Assembly: GCF_000156195.1 (NCBI RefSeq)
Contig: NZ_GG688335.1
Coordinates: 17,985-81,984, forward strand
Source of the DNA: Bacteroides finegoldii DSM 17565
Lineage (GTDB): Bacteria; Bacteroidota; Bacteroidia; Bacteroidales; Bacteroidaceae
Length of the DNA: 64,000 nt
Direction of reading: 5' to 3'
In this document: in pieces, positions 35,758 through 46,900 of the stretch
Position numbering within the stretch: the first letter of the stretch is position 1
How the letters are laid out: each line of letters begins with the position of its first letter
Position numbers and translations under genes: made by a program
The notes under the pieces: model-generated
Database searches by the model: none
What the model was told of the DNA's origin: nothing
What the model saw: the letters and a program-made list of their open reading frames with translations, nothing else

Positions 35758-35886
35758 TCTACATTTTATACTGTTCCTTAAAGCAGATAGCAAAAATATA
35801 GTGATTTGCATAGTAAACAACTATATAAATCACTAATAATTAGATTATTAAAAAATAGTATACTAACTAAAAAAGTAGTGGTTTTC

Positions 35887-37536
35887 TTACTCTTCCACCT
35901 TCCCTATTTTCATTACTTTAGCCTCAAATTCATCTCTTTCTCCCAAAGCTTTGTTACGGACACGGGTCCGGTAATTATAAATGGTAGTCACGGAATAACG
36001 GAGGAATTGCGCTATCTTGGTACTGTCCGTAATCCCCAGCCGGATAAGGGCAAAGATACGGAGTTCGGTGTTCAACAGTTCTCCCGGTTTGGGTTGCATG
36101 GGTTCGGTAAGCAGCGCATTAAATTCTTCCACAAAATTGGGGAAAAGTTGCAAGAAAGTCATGTCGAAGTTTGCATAAAACTCTTTCAGTTCTTCGTCAA
36201 GGAATTGGGAAGATTTAATGGCTTTATATAGTTCTTCCACTCTTCCGGCAGCAGCAATTTTATTCAGGGAACGACGGTATAAATCCATCTTGTCGAGATA
36301 AGTGGAGCATTGGTCCATATATCGGCCGATATATTCCTCCTTGATATAGTTGGCTTCCGAAAGCGTATGGTTCATCTCTTTCAGTTGCGAATTGGAGTCG
36401 TGAAGTTCTTCGTTCAGTTCTTGCAACAACGTATTGGTATCGACCACTTCGCGACGTGCGGCAGCAACCTTTTTCATCTGCTTGTAAACGAAGAAAATGG
36501 CAACCAACAAAAATACGGAAAGCAAACTGATACAAATCAATGATACTTTCATCTCCTGTTGCTGCCGTTTGGTTTTCAATTGGTAAGCCTGGTCAATGAT
36601 AGGAAAGACTTGCGAGATTTCTAACGTACGAAGGCGGGCATTACAAAGAGTGGCATCCTCTAAGGAGCATTTCAGGTAATTGTAAGCACGGTCAATATCC
36701 CCTTCATCGTAGACAAGGGAAGCGAGTTTGCGCAAAGATACATATTCCTTTACTGCCGATTTCAGGTCGGCAATAGCCGAAAGGGCCAGGTAATGTTTTT
36801 GCCCCTGCTTGTCGCCTTTCAACCGGTAACCCTCGGAGAGAGTATAAGTAAGCATTGCTTTTGAATGGTCATCCAAAGAAGGCTTGTTGTAATATTCCAT
36901 CAGCATACGGATGGCTTCATCGTATTGAGCATGTACGATGCACTTATCCGCCATCACCAATACGTGCCCCAGAGAGTCGGAAGCATTCACCTGCAAAAGA
37001 GAATCCCGATATAAATCCGTCATTCGATAATACTCTTTCTTGGCTTTCTCCGTAACGGCATAATCTCCCATCAATCCGTAAATAGTGCGATACAAGTGAT
37101 AATAGTAACCATAGAGATAATCGGGCAGCGTTTTCTTATCAATCTGCCCCAATAGTTCCAACGCTTCTTTATACATTCCGGTAGTTCCCATCACTTCCGC
37201 CATATTCATGGCAGCATCATCCAGATAATCCAGTTTATCCATGCGATGCGCCAGTTCCTCTTTCCGTTGAGCATAGACAAAAGACGAATCCAGATTATAA
37301 GCCCGGTATTCATCGAAAAGACGTCCGCAAAAACCATATCGTTGTTCATCGGAAGTAGCCTCCGCCAACAATTTCTTCAGGTCAGCGATACGCGCCTCCT
37401 TTTCCACTCCATAAGTCCGACGGTTTTTAATGAGACCGTCAATCTCACGGAGTAACGCATCCGTACTCTTGTTATCTTTTGCACAAAGCAGGCCGGGGAA
37501 GGCGATTGCCAGAAGAATCAAAATTACTTTTTTCAT
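35887..37536 (-). CDS. SusR-like membrane regulator of the dextran PUL
   Basis: This 549-residue protein has the layout of SusR, the inner-membrane regulator that senses the sugar in the periplasm and activates the PUL. A signal peptide (MKKVILILLAIAFPGLLC) leads into TPR-like helices (about residues 25-320). A transmembrane helix follows (about 330-352, SLICISLLSVFLLVAIFFVY). After a coiled coil (about 355-395) comes a C-terminal cytoplasmic helix-turn-helix-like part (LRIFALIRLGITDSTKIAQF and TTIYNYRTRVRNKA), corresponding to DUF6377. It is upstream of susC on the same strand with its own promoter, as BT3091 is next to BT3090. Confidence 0.9.
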   Translation of the reverse strand: MKKVILILLAIAFPGLLCAKDNKSTDALLREIDGLIKNRRTYGVEKEARIADLKKLLAEATSDEQRYGFCGRLFDEYRAYNLDSSFVYAQRKEELAHRMDKLDYLDDAAMNMAEVMGTTGMYKEALELLGQIDKKTLPDYLYGYYYHLYRTIYGLMGDYAVTEKAKKEYYRMTDLYRDSLLQVNASDSLGHVLVMADKCIVHAQYDEAIRMLMEYYNKPSLDDHSKAMLTYTLSEGYRLKGDKQGQKHYLALSAIADLKSAVKEYVSLRKLASLVYDEGDIDRAYNYLKCSLEDATLCNARLRTLEISQVFPIIDQAYQLKTKRQQQEMKVSLICISLLSVFLLVAIFFVYKQMKKVAAARREVVDTNTLLQELNEELHDSNSQLKEMNHTLSEANYIKEEYIGRYMDQCSTYLDKMDLYRRSLNKIAAAGRVEELYKAIKSSQFLDEELKEFYANFDMTFLQLFPNFVEEFNALLTEPMQPKPGELLNTELRIFALIRLGITDSTKIAQFLRYSVTTIYNYRTRVRNKALGERDEFEAKVMKIGKVEE

Positions 37537-37558
37537 AGTGCCGTATGTATTATAGTTG

Positions 37559-37566
37559 CAAAGATA
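37559..37566 (-). promoter_or_regulatory. Promoter -7 element of the SusR-like gene
   Basis: The minus strand reads TATCTTTG, 22 bp upstream of the ATG, matching TAnnTTTG. Confidence 0.65.
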
Positions 37567-37935
37567 AAAGTCTTTCAGAAACTTCCGGCTTTCAGGAGAA
37601 AATTATTGCAAGCGGGAAGAACAATCTTTATTAAAAAGAGAGAACAAAACAGATTTATTATAAACATTATTCGGCTAATGACATAAAAAAGTACGAAGGT
37701 TTATATTCATCACTCTGGTGCATCAACACTCCAACTTTCTTTCCCTTTCTTTGTTCTTTCTGCGGGAATATGCTACTTTTAATCTCATGAATATGAGAAC
37801 TAAAGAAAGGAACAAATTATGGAAGAAGTCATATAGAAATTTATGACAAGCACCCATTAAACAACCGTTGTACAACTGTTATACTTCCATTATCCCATAA
37901 CCATTTGTACATTAACGTGCCGATATTGTTAACTT

Positions 37936-38111
37936 CCTACGGCCGTGGTGACTTCTTCCCACAGTCGTGACGAGTTCCTACCACAGCCGTGGGAAGATCT
38001 TGTCACGGCCGTGACGCACTAAAGATACCGGTACTTTAGTGGAATTATACCGGCATCCTAACGTAACTATACCAGTATCCCAACATAAGTATACCAGCTA
38101 CTCTCCCCATA
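37936..38111. repeat. 22-bp-phased degenerate repeat array (array 2, 8 units)
   Basis: Eight contiguous units start at 37936, 37958, 37980, 38002, 38024, 38046, 38068 and 38090, with no spacers. The first four carry a GC-rich near-palindrome (CTACGGCCGTGG, CCACAGTCGTG, CCACAGCCGTGG, TCACGGCCGTGA). The last four carry a GATACCGGTAC, TATACCGGCATCC, TATACCAGTATCC or TATACCAGCTAC start. Weaker units ending in TT may extend it to about 37848. Unit boundaries are exact at 22 bp, yet the unit sequence drifts and switches class halfway. Confidence 0.75.
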
Positions 38112-38474
38112 AAGTCCCACTTGATTAATCTTAAAACAAGGCATTTGACAAGAAATCAAGGCTGACAATAAAAATGCATATCTTTTACTTTCAACCTATT
38201 ATCAGCATCTATTGTCATGCAGTATAAAATTGGTATTCAACCACTTAAATATCATCCTGACAGATTGACAATAAAAAGAGCACAAATCGTTAAGTATTAG
38301 TTAAACAAAATAAGACGATTGTTCATTTCTACATCTTTGTAGACCAATTCAGTTTTATTCTTTTAATCCTTATACCATTTCGAGTTCCTTGTTGCATACC
38401 CCTAAGAGAAAAACTGTACAAATTGATTTAAATCAAAATCATCCGGTCTGAACTCACCTTGAAAGATTTTGTTT

Positions 38475-38482
38475 TACCTTTG
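38475..38482 (+). promoter_or_regulatory. Promoter -7 element of the MFS gene
   Basis: TACCTTTG fits TAnnTTTG, 66 bp upstream of the MFS ATG. Confidence 0.6.
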
Positions 38483-38548
38483 CAGCCGAAATAAAAAAGC
38501 GGCAAAAAATAAAGGTAAAAAAGTAACAGGTATTAGGTAGGGTTTCGT

Positions 38549-39691
38549 ATGAAGAAGAGTCTTATTGCATTGGCGTTCGGCACACTGGGATTGGGTATTG
38601 CCGAATTTGTAATGATGGGAATATTGCCCGATGTGGCAAAAGATCTAGGTATCAGTATCCCGACTGCGGGACATTTCATTTCGGCATACGCTTTGGGCGT
38701 ATGTGTTGGCGCACCTGTATTGACATTGGCCCGTAAATACCCGTTGAAACACATTCTGTTAGTACTGGTTACCTTGATTATGATAGGTAATATCTGCGCG
38801 GCAATGGCCCCCAATTATTGGGTATTGCTAATTGCCCGTTTCATCTCCGGGCTTCCTCATGGTGCCTATTTCGGAGTAGGTTCTATCGTTGCGGAAAGAC
38901 TGGCCGATAAAGGAAAAGGTTCGGAAGCCGTTTCGATCATGATTGCCGGAATGACCATTGCCAATCTTTTCGGTGTACCCTTGGGAACTTCTCTAAGTAC
39001 CATGCTCTCCTGGCGTGTCACTTTCCTGTTGGTAGGAATCTGGGGAATCGTTATCCTATATTATATCTGGCGCTGGGTTCCCCACGTAGAAGGACTGGAA
39101 GATACAGGTTTCAAAGGACAATTCCGTTTCCTTAAAACTCCGGCTCCGTGGCTGATTCTTGGCGCTACGGCACTAGGTAATGGCGGTGTATTCTGCTGGT
39201 ATAGCTACATCAATCCGATGCTTACCAATGTGTCCGGCTTCTCCGCTGAAAGCATTACGCCCTTAATGATCCTTGCTGGCTTCGGTATGGTGATGGGAAA
39301 CCTGATTAGCGGACGTCTCTCCGACCGTTACACCCCCGGAAAAGTAGGGACTGCCGCACAAGCACTTATCTGTATTATGTTATTGCTCATCTTCTTCCTT
39401 TCTCCCTATAAATGGGCAGCAGCCCTGTTGATGTGCCTTTGTACGGCAGGATTGTTCGCAGTATCCAGTCCGGAGCAGATATTAATTATCCGCGTATCAA
39501 AAGGAGGAGAAATGCTGGGAGCAGCCTGCGTACAGGTTGCCTTCAATCTGGGAAATGCCATTGGCGCATACGCAGGCGGACTCGCAGTCAACGAAGGATA
39601 CCGCTACCCTGCCCTGACAGGCGTACCGTTTGCACTGATCGGATTTACTTTGTTCTTGATTTTTTATAAGAAATACCAGGCAAAATACTAA
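38549..39691 (+). CDS. MFS transporter, AraJ-like drug/sugar efflux family
   Basis: This 380-residue protein has about 12 predicted membrane helices and belongs to the major facilitator superfamily, DHA1 branch. The N-terminus (GTLGLGIAEFVMMGILPDVA) matches AraJ/YdhP-type exporters. The loop 2-3 signature is visible as LARKYPLKHILL and motif C-like glycines appear in helix 5 (GVPLGTSLS). Such proteins export sugars, nucleosides or drugs by proton antiport in the inner membrane; the substrate here is unknown. It is a single gene with its own promoter, between PUL B and PUL C, and is not clearly part of either. Confidence 0.88.
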   Translation: MKKSLIALAFGTLGLGIAEFVMMGILPDVAKDLGISIPTAGHFISAYALGVCVGAPVLTLARKYPLKHILLVLVTLIMIGNICAAMAPNYWVLLIARFISGLPHGAYFGVGSIVAERLADKGKGSEAVSIMIAGMTIANLFGVPLGTSLSTMLSWRVTFLLVGIWGIVILYYIWRWVPHVEGLEDTGFKGQFRFLKTPAPWLILGATALGNGGVFCWYSYINPMLTNVSGFSAESITPLMILAGFGMVMGNLISGRLSDRYTPGKVGTAAQALICIMLLLIFFLSPYKWAAALLMCLCTAGLFAVSSPEQILIIRVSKGGEMLGAACVQVAFNLGNAIGAYAGGLAVNEGYRYPALTGVPFALIGFTLFLIFYKKYQAKY

Positions 39692-39777
39692 AAAACACTA
39701 TCAACCTGATACACCCTTTCCTCTTATATTCAAGAAGAAAATAGACTTCATATTACAATTATCGCATATATAATGTT

Positions 39778-39785
39778 TATATTTG
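39778..39785 (+). promoter_or_regulatory. Promoter -7 element of the PUL C HTCS
   Basis: TATATTTG fits TAnnTTTG, 31 bp upstream of the chosen ATG at 39817. Confidence 0.65.
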
Positions 39786-39816
39786 CCCGGAATAGACATT
39801 GCATCCTTTTTCCGCT

Positions 39817-42800
39817 ATGAAAACAAAAAACATTTTATATGCCATCATCGGGCTGCTCCTGTCGACCTTTTGGACAGAGAGTACCGCCCAAAAAACTTAT
39901 TACTATTTCCGTACGCTGGACATCAAGGACGGGCTTTCGCATAACACTGTGAATACCATCCTGCAAGACCGGCAAGGCTTTATGTGGTTTGGCACAAAAG
40001 ACGGCTTGAACCTATATGACGGCCTTGTATTCCGCACCTTCCAAAAAGAAAACTCTTCATTAGGCAACAACTTCATCACCGCCCTGCACGAAGATGCCGA
40101 AGGAAATATTTGGGTAGGGACTGATGCGGGCGTCTACATCTACAATCCCCGGTTAGAAAAATTCACCTCGTTCGATATTCCTATTGAAGATACAGGCAGG
40201 ACTATCAACCGCACCATAACATGGATAGACTCCGACCCTCAGAAAAACGTATGGATTGCGTCCGATTCCCAAGGACTCTTCCATTACGACAAAAAGCGGA
40301 ATAGCCTGAAAGAGCATTCGGCGAAAATAGGCAATGGAGCACTCAATATCACCCGCTTCTGGTTCGAGGACAACGAACTATGGGTAAGCCGCTATGAAGA
40401 CAACCTGTATCATTCGGGAGACGCTGCCCACTTTACCACTTTCCGGGATGCCGAAGGAGAAGAGCCATTCAAAGGAACTGTCATCAATACTTGTGTCAAA
40501 GGGTTGCACAACTGTATTTACATAGGTTCATCCAACGGACTGGCGGAAATCAACCTGACCACCCGCAAAGTACGCCGCCTGTTAAACGACTACGTACGCA
40601 ACATCTGCCTGCGTTCGGACACGGAGCTATGGGTAGGTACGGAACAAGGCATCTACATCTACAACCTGGAAACCGACAAATATATCCATCTCACCACCTC
40701 AGAGTCCGACGACCGCTACGCATTATCCGACAACGCCATCTATACCATCTTCAAAGACCGTGAAGGCGGGATGTGGATAGGCTCATACTTCGGGGGCGTC
40801 AACTATTATCCTCACCAATATACTTACTTCGAGAAGTATTATCCTCGGGACGACATGCGATACCTGGGACACCGCATACGTGAATTCTGCGGAAGCAATG
40901 ACGGTACGATATGGTTCGGCACAGAAGACAAGGGACTTTTCCATTTCAATCCCGCCGACGGTACGGTCACGCCTTTCCGCCACCCTGCCCTATACCACAA
41001 CATCCACGGATTATGCATCGACGGCGACTACCTGTGGGTAGGTACTTTTTCCGGCGGGCTGAACCGCATCCATCTCCGCACCCGGGAAGTGAGGCACTAC
41101 GAAAAGGGCGAGGCGTCCAATACCCTCAACGCCGACAACATATTCTCAATCTATAAAAGCAGCACCGGCGAACTATGGATAGGTACGACTTCGGGGCTGT
41201 TGCGTTACAACCGAAAGACAGACGACTTCACACGCATCCCCGAAATGAACAAAATATTCGTGTACAATATACTGGAAGACTGCCACGGCAAATTGTGGCT
41301 GGCTACCTATTCCGACGGTGTGTTCTGCTACGACCTGCCACAAGACAAATGGAAACAATATACCCGAAACCCCGATAACCCGAACTCTTTACCCTATAAC
41401 AAGGTAATAAGCATCTTCGAGGACAGCCGCAAGCAGCTTTGGTTCATGACACAAGGAGCGGGATTCTGCCGCTTCCGCCCCGAAACGGACGATTTCATCC
41501 GCTACGATATGTCGCAAGGCTTCCCCGGAAACACCGTATATAAAATGTTGGAAGACAACAACGGACTGTTGTGGCTCACTACCAACAAAGGGCTGGTATC
41601 CTTCCATGCCGAAACAGGCACTAAGCATCTGTACACTACTGCCAACGGTCTATTGAGCAACCAGTTCAATTACCAGTCGGGATACAAAGACAAGACAGGA
41701 ACTATCTACCTGGGTAGCGTCAACGGGTTTATCTCTTTCAATCCTGCCACATTCACTGTGAACAAACAGATTTCACCGTTGGTACTGACCGACTTCCACC
41801 AATTCAACAAACGCCTGCCAATAGGCGAAGCATCTTCTCCCCTGTCGGAAAGCATCACCCTCTCGGAATCCATCGAACTGAACGCTGACCAAAACACTTT
41901 TTCCTTACGGGCAGCAGTGCTGAACTACCAGGCTCCTTTATCGAACACCATACTCTACAAACTCGAAGGCTTTGATAAAGAATGGTACTCCACCAACGGG
42001 CTCAATACCCGCATCAGTTACTCCAACCTGCCTTCCGGTCATTACACGCTGCGAGTGCGCGGAGCCAACAGCGACGGTGTCTGGAACCCACAGGAACGAT
42101 TATTGAAAATACGCGTCCATCCACCCTTCTACCTGTCATGGATGGCATACGTCATCTACTTCATTCTGTTGGCAACCGTTGTCACATATATAATCTGTTA
42201 TTTCCGCAAACGCAACCTGCGCAAGCACCGGCAAGCCATGGAAATATTGGAATACGAGAAAGAGCGCGAACTCTACACGTCCAAGATTAACTTCTTCACC
42301 AACGTAGCCCATGAGATACGCACACCGCTGACACTTATCAAAAGCCCATTGGAACACGTCTTGGTTTCCGACCATGTGAACGATGCCATCAAAGAGGATT
42401 TGGAAATTATGGATTTGAACACCAACCGGCTGCTTGACCTCGTAAACCAACTGCTCGATTTCCGAAAGACCGAAACCAAGGGTTTCCACCTCAACTTTAT
42501 GGCATACAACCTTTCCGAAATCCTGCAGAAAACCTATAAACGCTTCATTCCGCTGGCACGAGAGAAAGGATTCGAATTCACCATAAACGTCCCCGACAAC
42601 CTGTATGCAGCCATCGACAAGGAAGGATTTACAAAGATAGTCAGCAACCTCTTCACTAACGCCATCAAATACGGCAAAAGTCGTATCCACGTCGAAATGA
42701 AGCAGAACGAGGAGAACGAAACCTTACAACTTTCCGTCACGAACGACGGTGAGATTGTCCCGCTTACCATGCGCGAGGAAATATTCAAGCCCTTTATACA

Positions 42801-43800
42801 ATATAAGGGAAACAGTTCCTACCAAGTGCCGGGAACCGGCATCGGACTGGCTTTGGCACGCTCGCTTGCCGAACTGCACGGCGGAAAGCTCACCATGGAC
42901 GATGCAGCGGACTGTAACCACTTTATCCTGACGCTTCCCTTGCACCAGGCACAAACCGTCCATCTGCTGCCCACCGAACCGGAAAAAGCTGAAAGAGAAG
43001 AGGTGATCGTTTCCAGCGAACCGGGTAATCCTGCCACTTCCACACAATTCCGCTATACCCTATTAGTAGTGGAAGACAATGCGGAAATGAACAAATTTCT
43101 CGTCAGGCAACTGTCCGAATCCTATAAAGTGCTGACCGCCGCCAATGGCGTGGAAGCTTTGAAAATATTGCAGGAATCTATCATCAATCTGATTATATCC
43201 GATGTGATGATGCCCGAAATGGACGGCTTGGAACTCTGCGATACCGTAAAGACAGAACTGGACTACAGCCATATTCCCATCATCCTGCTTACCGCCAAGA
43301 CCACTTTGCAATCCAGGATAGACGGACTGAAAGCCGGTGCAGACGCCTACATAGAGAAACCTTTCTCGATGGAGTACCTGAAAGTGAGCATCTCCAGCCT
43401 ACTCAAAAACCGGGAGCAACTGCAGGCTACGTTCATGCACTCTCCTTTCACCCCCACCAACAACATGGTCATCAGCAAAGCCGATGAAGAATTTTTGAAG
43501 AAACTGAACAACCTTATCCAGACCAATATGCAGAATCCCGAATTCAGCCTGATAGACATGGCAGACCGGTTGTGTATGAGCCGCTCCAGCCTGAACCGCA
43601 AAATCAAGGGGCTTCTCGACCTGACGCCCAACGACTATCTCCGCATCGAGCGTCTGAAAAAAGCTGCCCAACTATTGAAAGAAGGAAGTTGCAAAATTAA
43701 TGAAGTGTGTTACATGGTAGGCTTCAATACTCCGTCCTATTTTGCGAAATGTTTCCAGAAACAATTCGGGGTACTGCCCAAAGAATTCATCACGACATAA
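39817..43800 (+). CDS. Hybrid two-component system regulator (HTCS) of PUL C
   Basis: This full-length 1327-residue HTCS senses a sugar in the periplasm and activates PUL C. ATG 39817 starts a signal peptide (MKTKNILYAIIGLLL); a TTG 18 bp upstream is in frame but less likely. Two periplasmic beta-propellers (repeats with GLSHNTVNTILQD, WFGTKDGLNLYDG) run to about residue 690, then a Y_Y_Y domain. A membrane helix lies at about 775-797. The phospho-His is His832 in NVAHEIRTPL. The ATPase domain has GTGIGLALA, the receiver has Asp1129 in ISDVMMPEMDG, and an AraC domain ends the protein. A terminator follows, so it is transcribed separately from susC. Confidence 0.96.
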   Translation: MKTKNILYAIIGLLLSTFWTESTAQKTYYYFRTLDIKDGLSHNTVNTILQDRQGFMWFGTKDGLNLYDGLVFRTFQKENSSLGNNFITALHEDAEGNIWVGTDAGVYIYNPRLEKFTSFDIPIEDTGRTINRTITWIDSDPQKNVWIASDSQGLFHYDKKRNSLKEHSAKIGNGALNITRFWFEDNELWVSRYEDNLYHSGDAAHFTTFRDAEGEEPFKGTVINTCVKGLHNCIYIGSSNGLAEINLTTRKVRRLLNDYVRNICLRSDTELWVGTEQGIYIYNLETDKYIHLTTSESDDRYALSDNAIYTIFKDREGGMWIGSYFGGVNYYPHQYTYFEKYYPRDDMRYLGHRIREFCGSNDGTIWFGTEDKGLFHFNPADGTVTPFRHPALYHNIHGLCIDGDYLWVGTFSGGLNRIHLRTREVRHYEKGEASNTLNADNIFSIYKSSTGELWIGTTSGLLRYNRKTDDFTRIPEMNKIFVYNILEDCHGKLWLATYSDGVFCYDLPQDKWKQYTRNPDNPNSLPYNKVISIFEDSRKQLWFMTQGAGFCRFRPETDDFIRYDMSQGFPGNTVYKMLEDNNGLLWLTTNKGLVSFHAETGTKHLYTTANGLLSNQFNYQSGYKDKTGTIYLGSVNGFISFNPATFTVNKQISPLVLTDFHQFNKRLPIGEASSPLSESITLSESIELNADQNTFSLRAAVLNYQAPLSNTILYKLEGFDKEWYSTNGLNTRISYSNLPSGHYTLRVRGANSDGVWNPQERLLKIRVHPPFYLSWMAYVIYFILLATVVTYIICYFRKRNLRKHRQAMEILEYEKERELYTSKINFFTNVAHEIRTPLTLIKSPLEHVLVSDHVNDAIKEDLEIMDLNTNRLLDLVNQLLDFRKTETKGFHLNFMAYNLSEILQKTYKRFIPLAREKGFEFTINVPDNLYAAIDKEGFTKIVSNLFTNAIKYGKSRIHVEMKQNEENETLQLSVTNDGEIVPLTMREEIFKPFIQYKGNSSYQVPGTGIGLALARSLAELHGGKLTMDDAADCNHFILTLPLHQAQTVHLLPTEPEKAEREEVIVSSEPGNPATSTQFRYTLLVVEDNAEMNKFLVRQLSESYKVLTAANGVEALKILQESIINLIISDVMMPEMDGLELCDTVKTELDYSHIPIILLTAKTTLQSRIDGLKAGADAYIEKPFSMEYLKVSISSLLKNREQLQATFMHSPFTPTNNMVISKADEEFLKKLNNLIQTNMQNPEFSLIDMADRLCMSRSSLNRKIKGLLDLTPNDYLRIERLKKAAQLLKEGSCKINEVCYMVGFNTPSYFAKCFQKQFGVLPKEFITT

Positions 43801-43849
43801 CCCGCCCTGCAACAAAAGAACCACAAAATAGAACAATTCTTCCATCTTG

Positions 43850-43868
43850 CCCCGGGAACGGGGTTTTT
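43850..43868 (+). terminator. Terminator after the PUL C HTCS
   Basis: CCCCG-GGAA-CGGGG forms a 5-bp stem with a GNRA-type loop followed by TTTTT, 50 bp after the HTCS stop. Confidence 0.7.
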
Positions 43869-43902
43869 GAGCGTTTTGTTCCATACTTTGCTCGTATTGT
43901 TG

Positions 43903-43933
43903 TTGCCTGCAATGCCTATTTGCCATAGATTTG
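43903..43933 (+). promoter_or_regulatory. Promoter of PUL C susC
   Basis: A TTG (43903-43905) lies 20 bp upstream of TAGATTTG (43926-43933), fitting the Bacteroidetes -33/-7 pair, about 57 bp before the susC ATG. I could not find clear direct repeats for the HTCS. Confidence 0.55.
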
Positions 43934-43989
43934 CAGTGCTAGAACAAATTTGTCAAAGCCAATAATGTTAAATTATAACTTTAAATCTT

Positions 43990-46900
43990 ATGAAAGGTAG
44001 AGCAAAATCTTTTATTAGTTCACTCTTCTGTTTCGGTCTGGGCATTATCCCCGTCATGGCTGATGCCGGTGCAAACCATACCGGCAACACTCTTCAGGTG
44101 ACGCAGCAGGCGAAACGTTCACTTTCGGGAACAGTTACGGACGCCGCCACCGGAGAGCCCCTTATCGGAGTAAGCATCCTGGTGAAAGGAACCCAGGGCG
44201 GAACTATCACCGATACCAACGGTAACTTCTCATTGCCTGTAAACAATGGCGATATACTCGAAGTCTCCTATATAGGCTATAAGAAAGAAAGCATCGTCGT
44301 CAAAGGGCAGCAGACGCTGAACATCGCTATGCAGACCGACAGCGAAATATTGGAAGAAGTAGTCGTCGTGGGCTACGGTTCGCAGAAAAAGGTGAACCTC
44401 ACCGGTTCCGTTGCCACGGTAGACTTCAACGACAAGACTTTATCACGCCCTGTAACTACCGTTTCATCGGCTTTATCGGGTATGGCGGCAGGTTTGAACG
44501 TGATGCAGACCACCAGCAAACCGAACTCCGAGAGCTCCAGTGTCCTGATACGCGGTAACGGAACTTTGAACGATTCCAGTCCTCTGATACTGGTAGACGG
44601 GATGGAAATGCCTCTCAACGAAATCAACCCGAACGACATCGCCACTATTTCCGTCCTCAAAGATGCCGCCTCTTGTGCCATCTACGGTAACCGTGGTGCG
44701 AACGGTGTTATTCTGGTAACGACCAAACGCGGAAGCGACGGCAAAATCAACGTCACCTACTCCGGCAAGTTCTCTTACAACACCCCTGCCAACCTCATCC
44801 ACATGGTTGCCAACTACGCTAACTATATGGAACTGATGAACGAGGCATCCATCAACTCGGGACAAACACAGATTTTCAACGGAAGTACTATCAAAAAATG
44901 GCGGGAAGCAGACAAAAATCCCAACGGGCTGTCCGAATCCGGTTATCCCAACTACGTAGCTTACCCCAACACCGACTGGTATGACGAAGTGTACAACCCG
45001 AAACTGATGCAGGAACACTCCATTACCGTCTCCGGTGCCGAAAAGCGCACAACGTACAGCCTCAGTGCCACTTTTCTAAACAATCCGGGACTGGTGGAGA
45101 ACGCCGGCATGAAGAAATATTATGTGCGCAGCGACATCGAATCTCGCATCACCGACTTCCTCACTGTAGGTATGCGTGCATGGGGTTACCATACCGACCA
45201 GGAACGTAACGACGTAGACAACTTGAACGGCTTGCAGATGCAAAAAAGCATACCGGGTATTTATCCCCGCTATGACGGCAAATACGGTGTACCCGAAGCA
45301 ACGGAAGAAGACCCATCCGCCAGCAACCCCGTATACTTCATCAACAACGCGGAAGGCTACTACAAACAGACGAAGTTCTTCGTCAACCCGTATGTAAAGG
45401 TCAATTTCCTGAAACACTTCACCGCAAGTTACAATTTCTACTACGACCACTTCAGAAACGAGCATAAATGGAACAGTTCCGACTATCGCGAACAGTTCAG
45501 TTTCCAAGCGGGAGAAGTAAAAAACGCTCCGCCCACTTCCGACGCCCTGCAAGAATATCACGTAGCGTTATGGTACGACGGCGACCAAAGCTGGAAAAGC
45601 TCCACCGTACTCAACTACTCGCAAATGTTCGGCAAGAAACACGATGTAAGCGCCATGATAGGTTATGAAGAGTACCGCAAATGGCGTTCCACCACCGACA
45701 TTGATAAGAAAGGCATGGTAGACACCAGCCTTACGGATTTCGACGCCCTGACCGACCCGAGATATATCAAAGGTTCCACCACGGAATTCGCTTCACGTTC
45801 CGTATTCGGACGCGCCACCTACGCTTATGACTCACGCTACCTGTTGGAAGCTAATATGCGTTACGATGGTTCTTCACGCTTCGCCCCCGAAAGCCGTTGG
45901 GGATTATTCCCCTCGTTCTCTGCCGGCTGGCGTCTCTCCGAGGAACGTTTCGTCAAGAAACTCGGCTGGTTCGACAACTTGAAATTACGTGCCTCATGGG
46001 GACAGCTAGGCAACAACTCCATCGGCAACTACGAATGGCAGGCGGTTTATGCCGCCACACAATATGTCTTCGGCAATAAGAAAGTATCCGGACTGGGCAT
46101 GTCTTCTTTCTCCAACTACGACTTGGAATGGGAAACGACCTCAATCACCGACTTCGGACTCGATTTCAGCGTACTGAACAGTCGTCTGACCGGTACAATC
46201 GACTACTATAACAAAGTGACAGACGGTATTCTCTACAATCCTACGCTTTCACCTACGTTGAGCTACTTCGGCTCTCCCCGCCAGAATATCGCCGAAGTCA
46301 CCAACCGGGGATTCGAGGTTACCTTAGGCTGGCAAGACCACATCAAGGACTTCACTTACGGTGTGTCCGCCAACTTCTCGTTCAACAAAAACGAAGTCAG
46401 CAAATATAAAGGAAAATTGGTACGTGAATGGAAACAGGACGCTAACGGCAAATGGACGTACCACACCAACTTGGGTGAAGTCTCCACCGGTGGCAATGAA
46501 CGTATCGTGGAAGGGCATATGATAAACGAATACTACGTGCTGAATCTCTACAAAGGTACGGGAAATTCCTTCAACACAGACGGTACGGTCAACCCTGTCG
46601 GCGGCCCCACCGATGGCATGATACGCACCGAAGAAGACATGAAATGGCTGAAAGCCATGATGACCGCCGGCTACCAATTCTACCCCAAACAAGGAGTAGG
46701 CAAAGATAAAATCTGGTATGGCGACATCATCTACGATGACCTCGACGGTGACGGCGTGTATGGTGACGATGACGACCGTGCTTTCCAGGGATACTCCAGA
46801 ACACCGAAATATTACTTCGGTCTCCAGATGAACGCAGCATGGAAAGGATTCGACCTCTCCATGAACTGGAGCGGTGCCGCCGGATTTAAAATCAACTGGT

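Larger units (their letters stand above)
37537..38548. other. 1-kb intergenic region with a 22-bp repeat array
   Basis: No convincing gene lies in this gap. It carries the SusR-like promoter at its left end, an AT-rich middle, the 22-bp-phased array (37936-38111, perhaps reaching back to 37848 in weaker form) and the promoter of the MFS gene at its right end. The length is unusual for two ordinary flanking genes. Confidence 0.7.

Noticed and set aside
37936..38111. CRISPR array
   Set aside because: The units are contiguous without unique spacers and drift in sequence; no cas genes are in the window.
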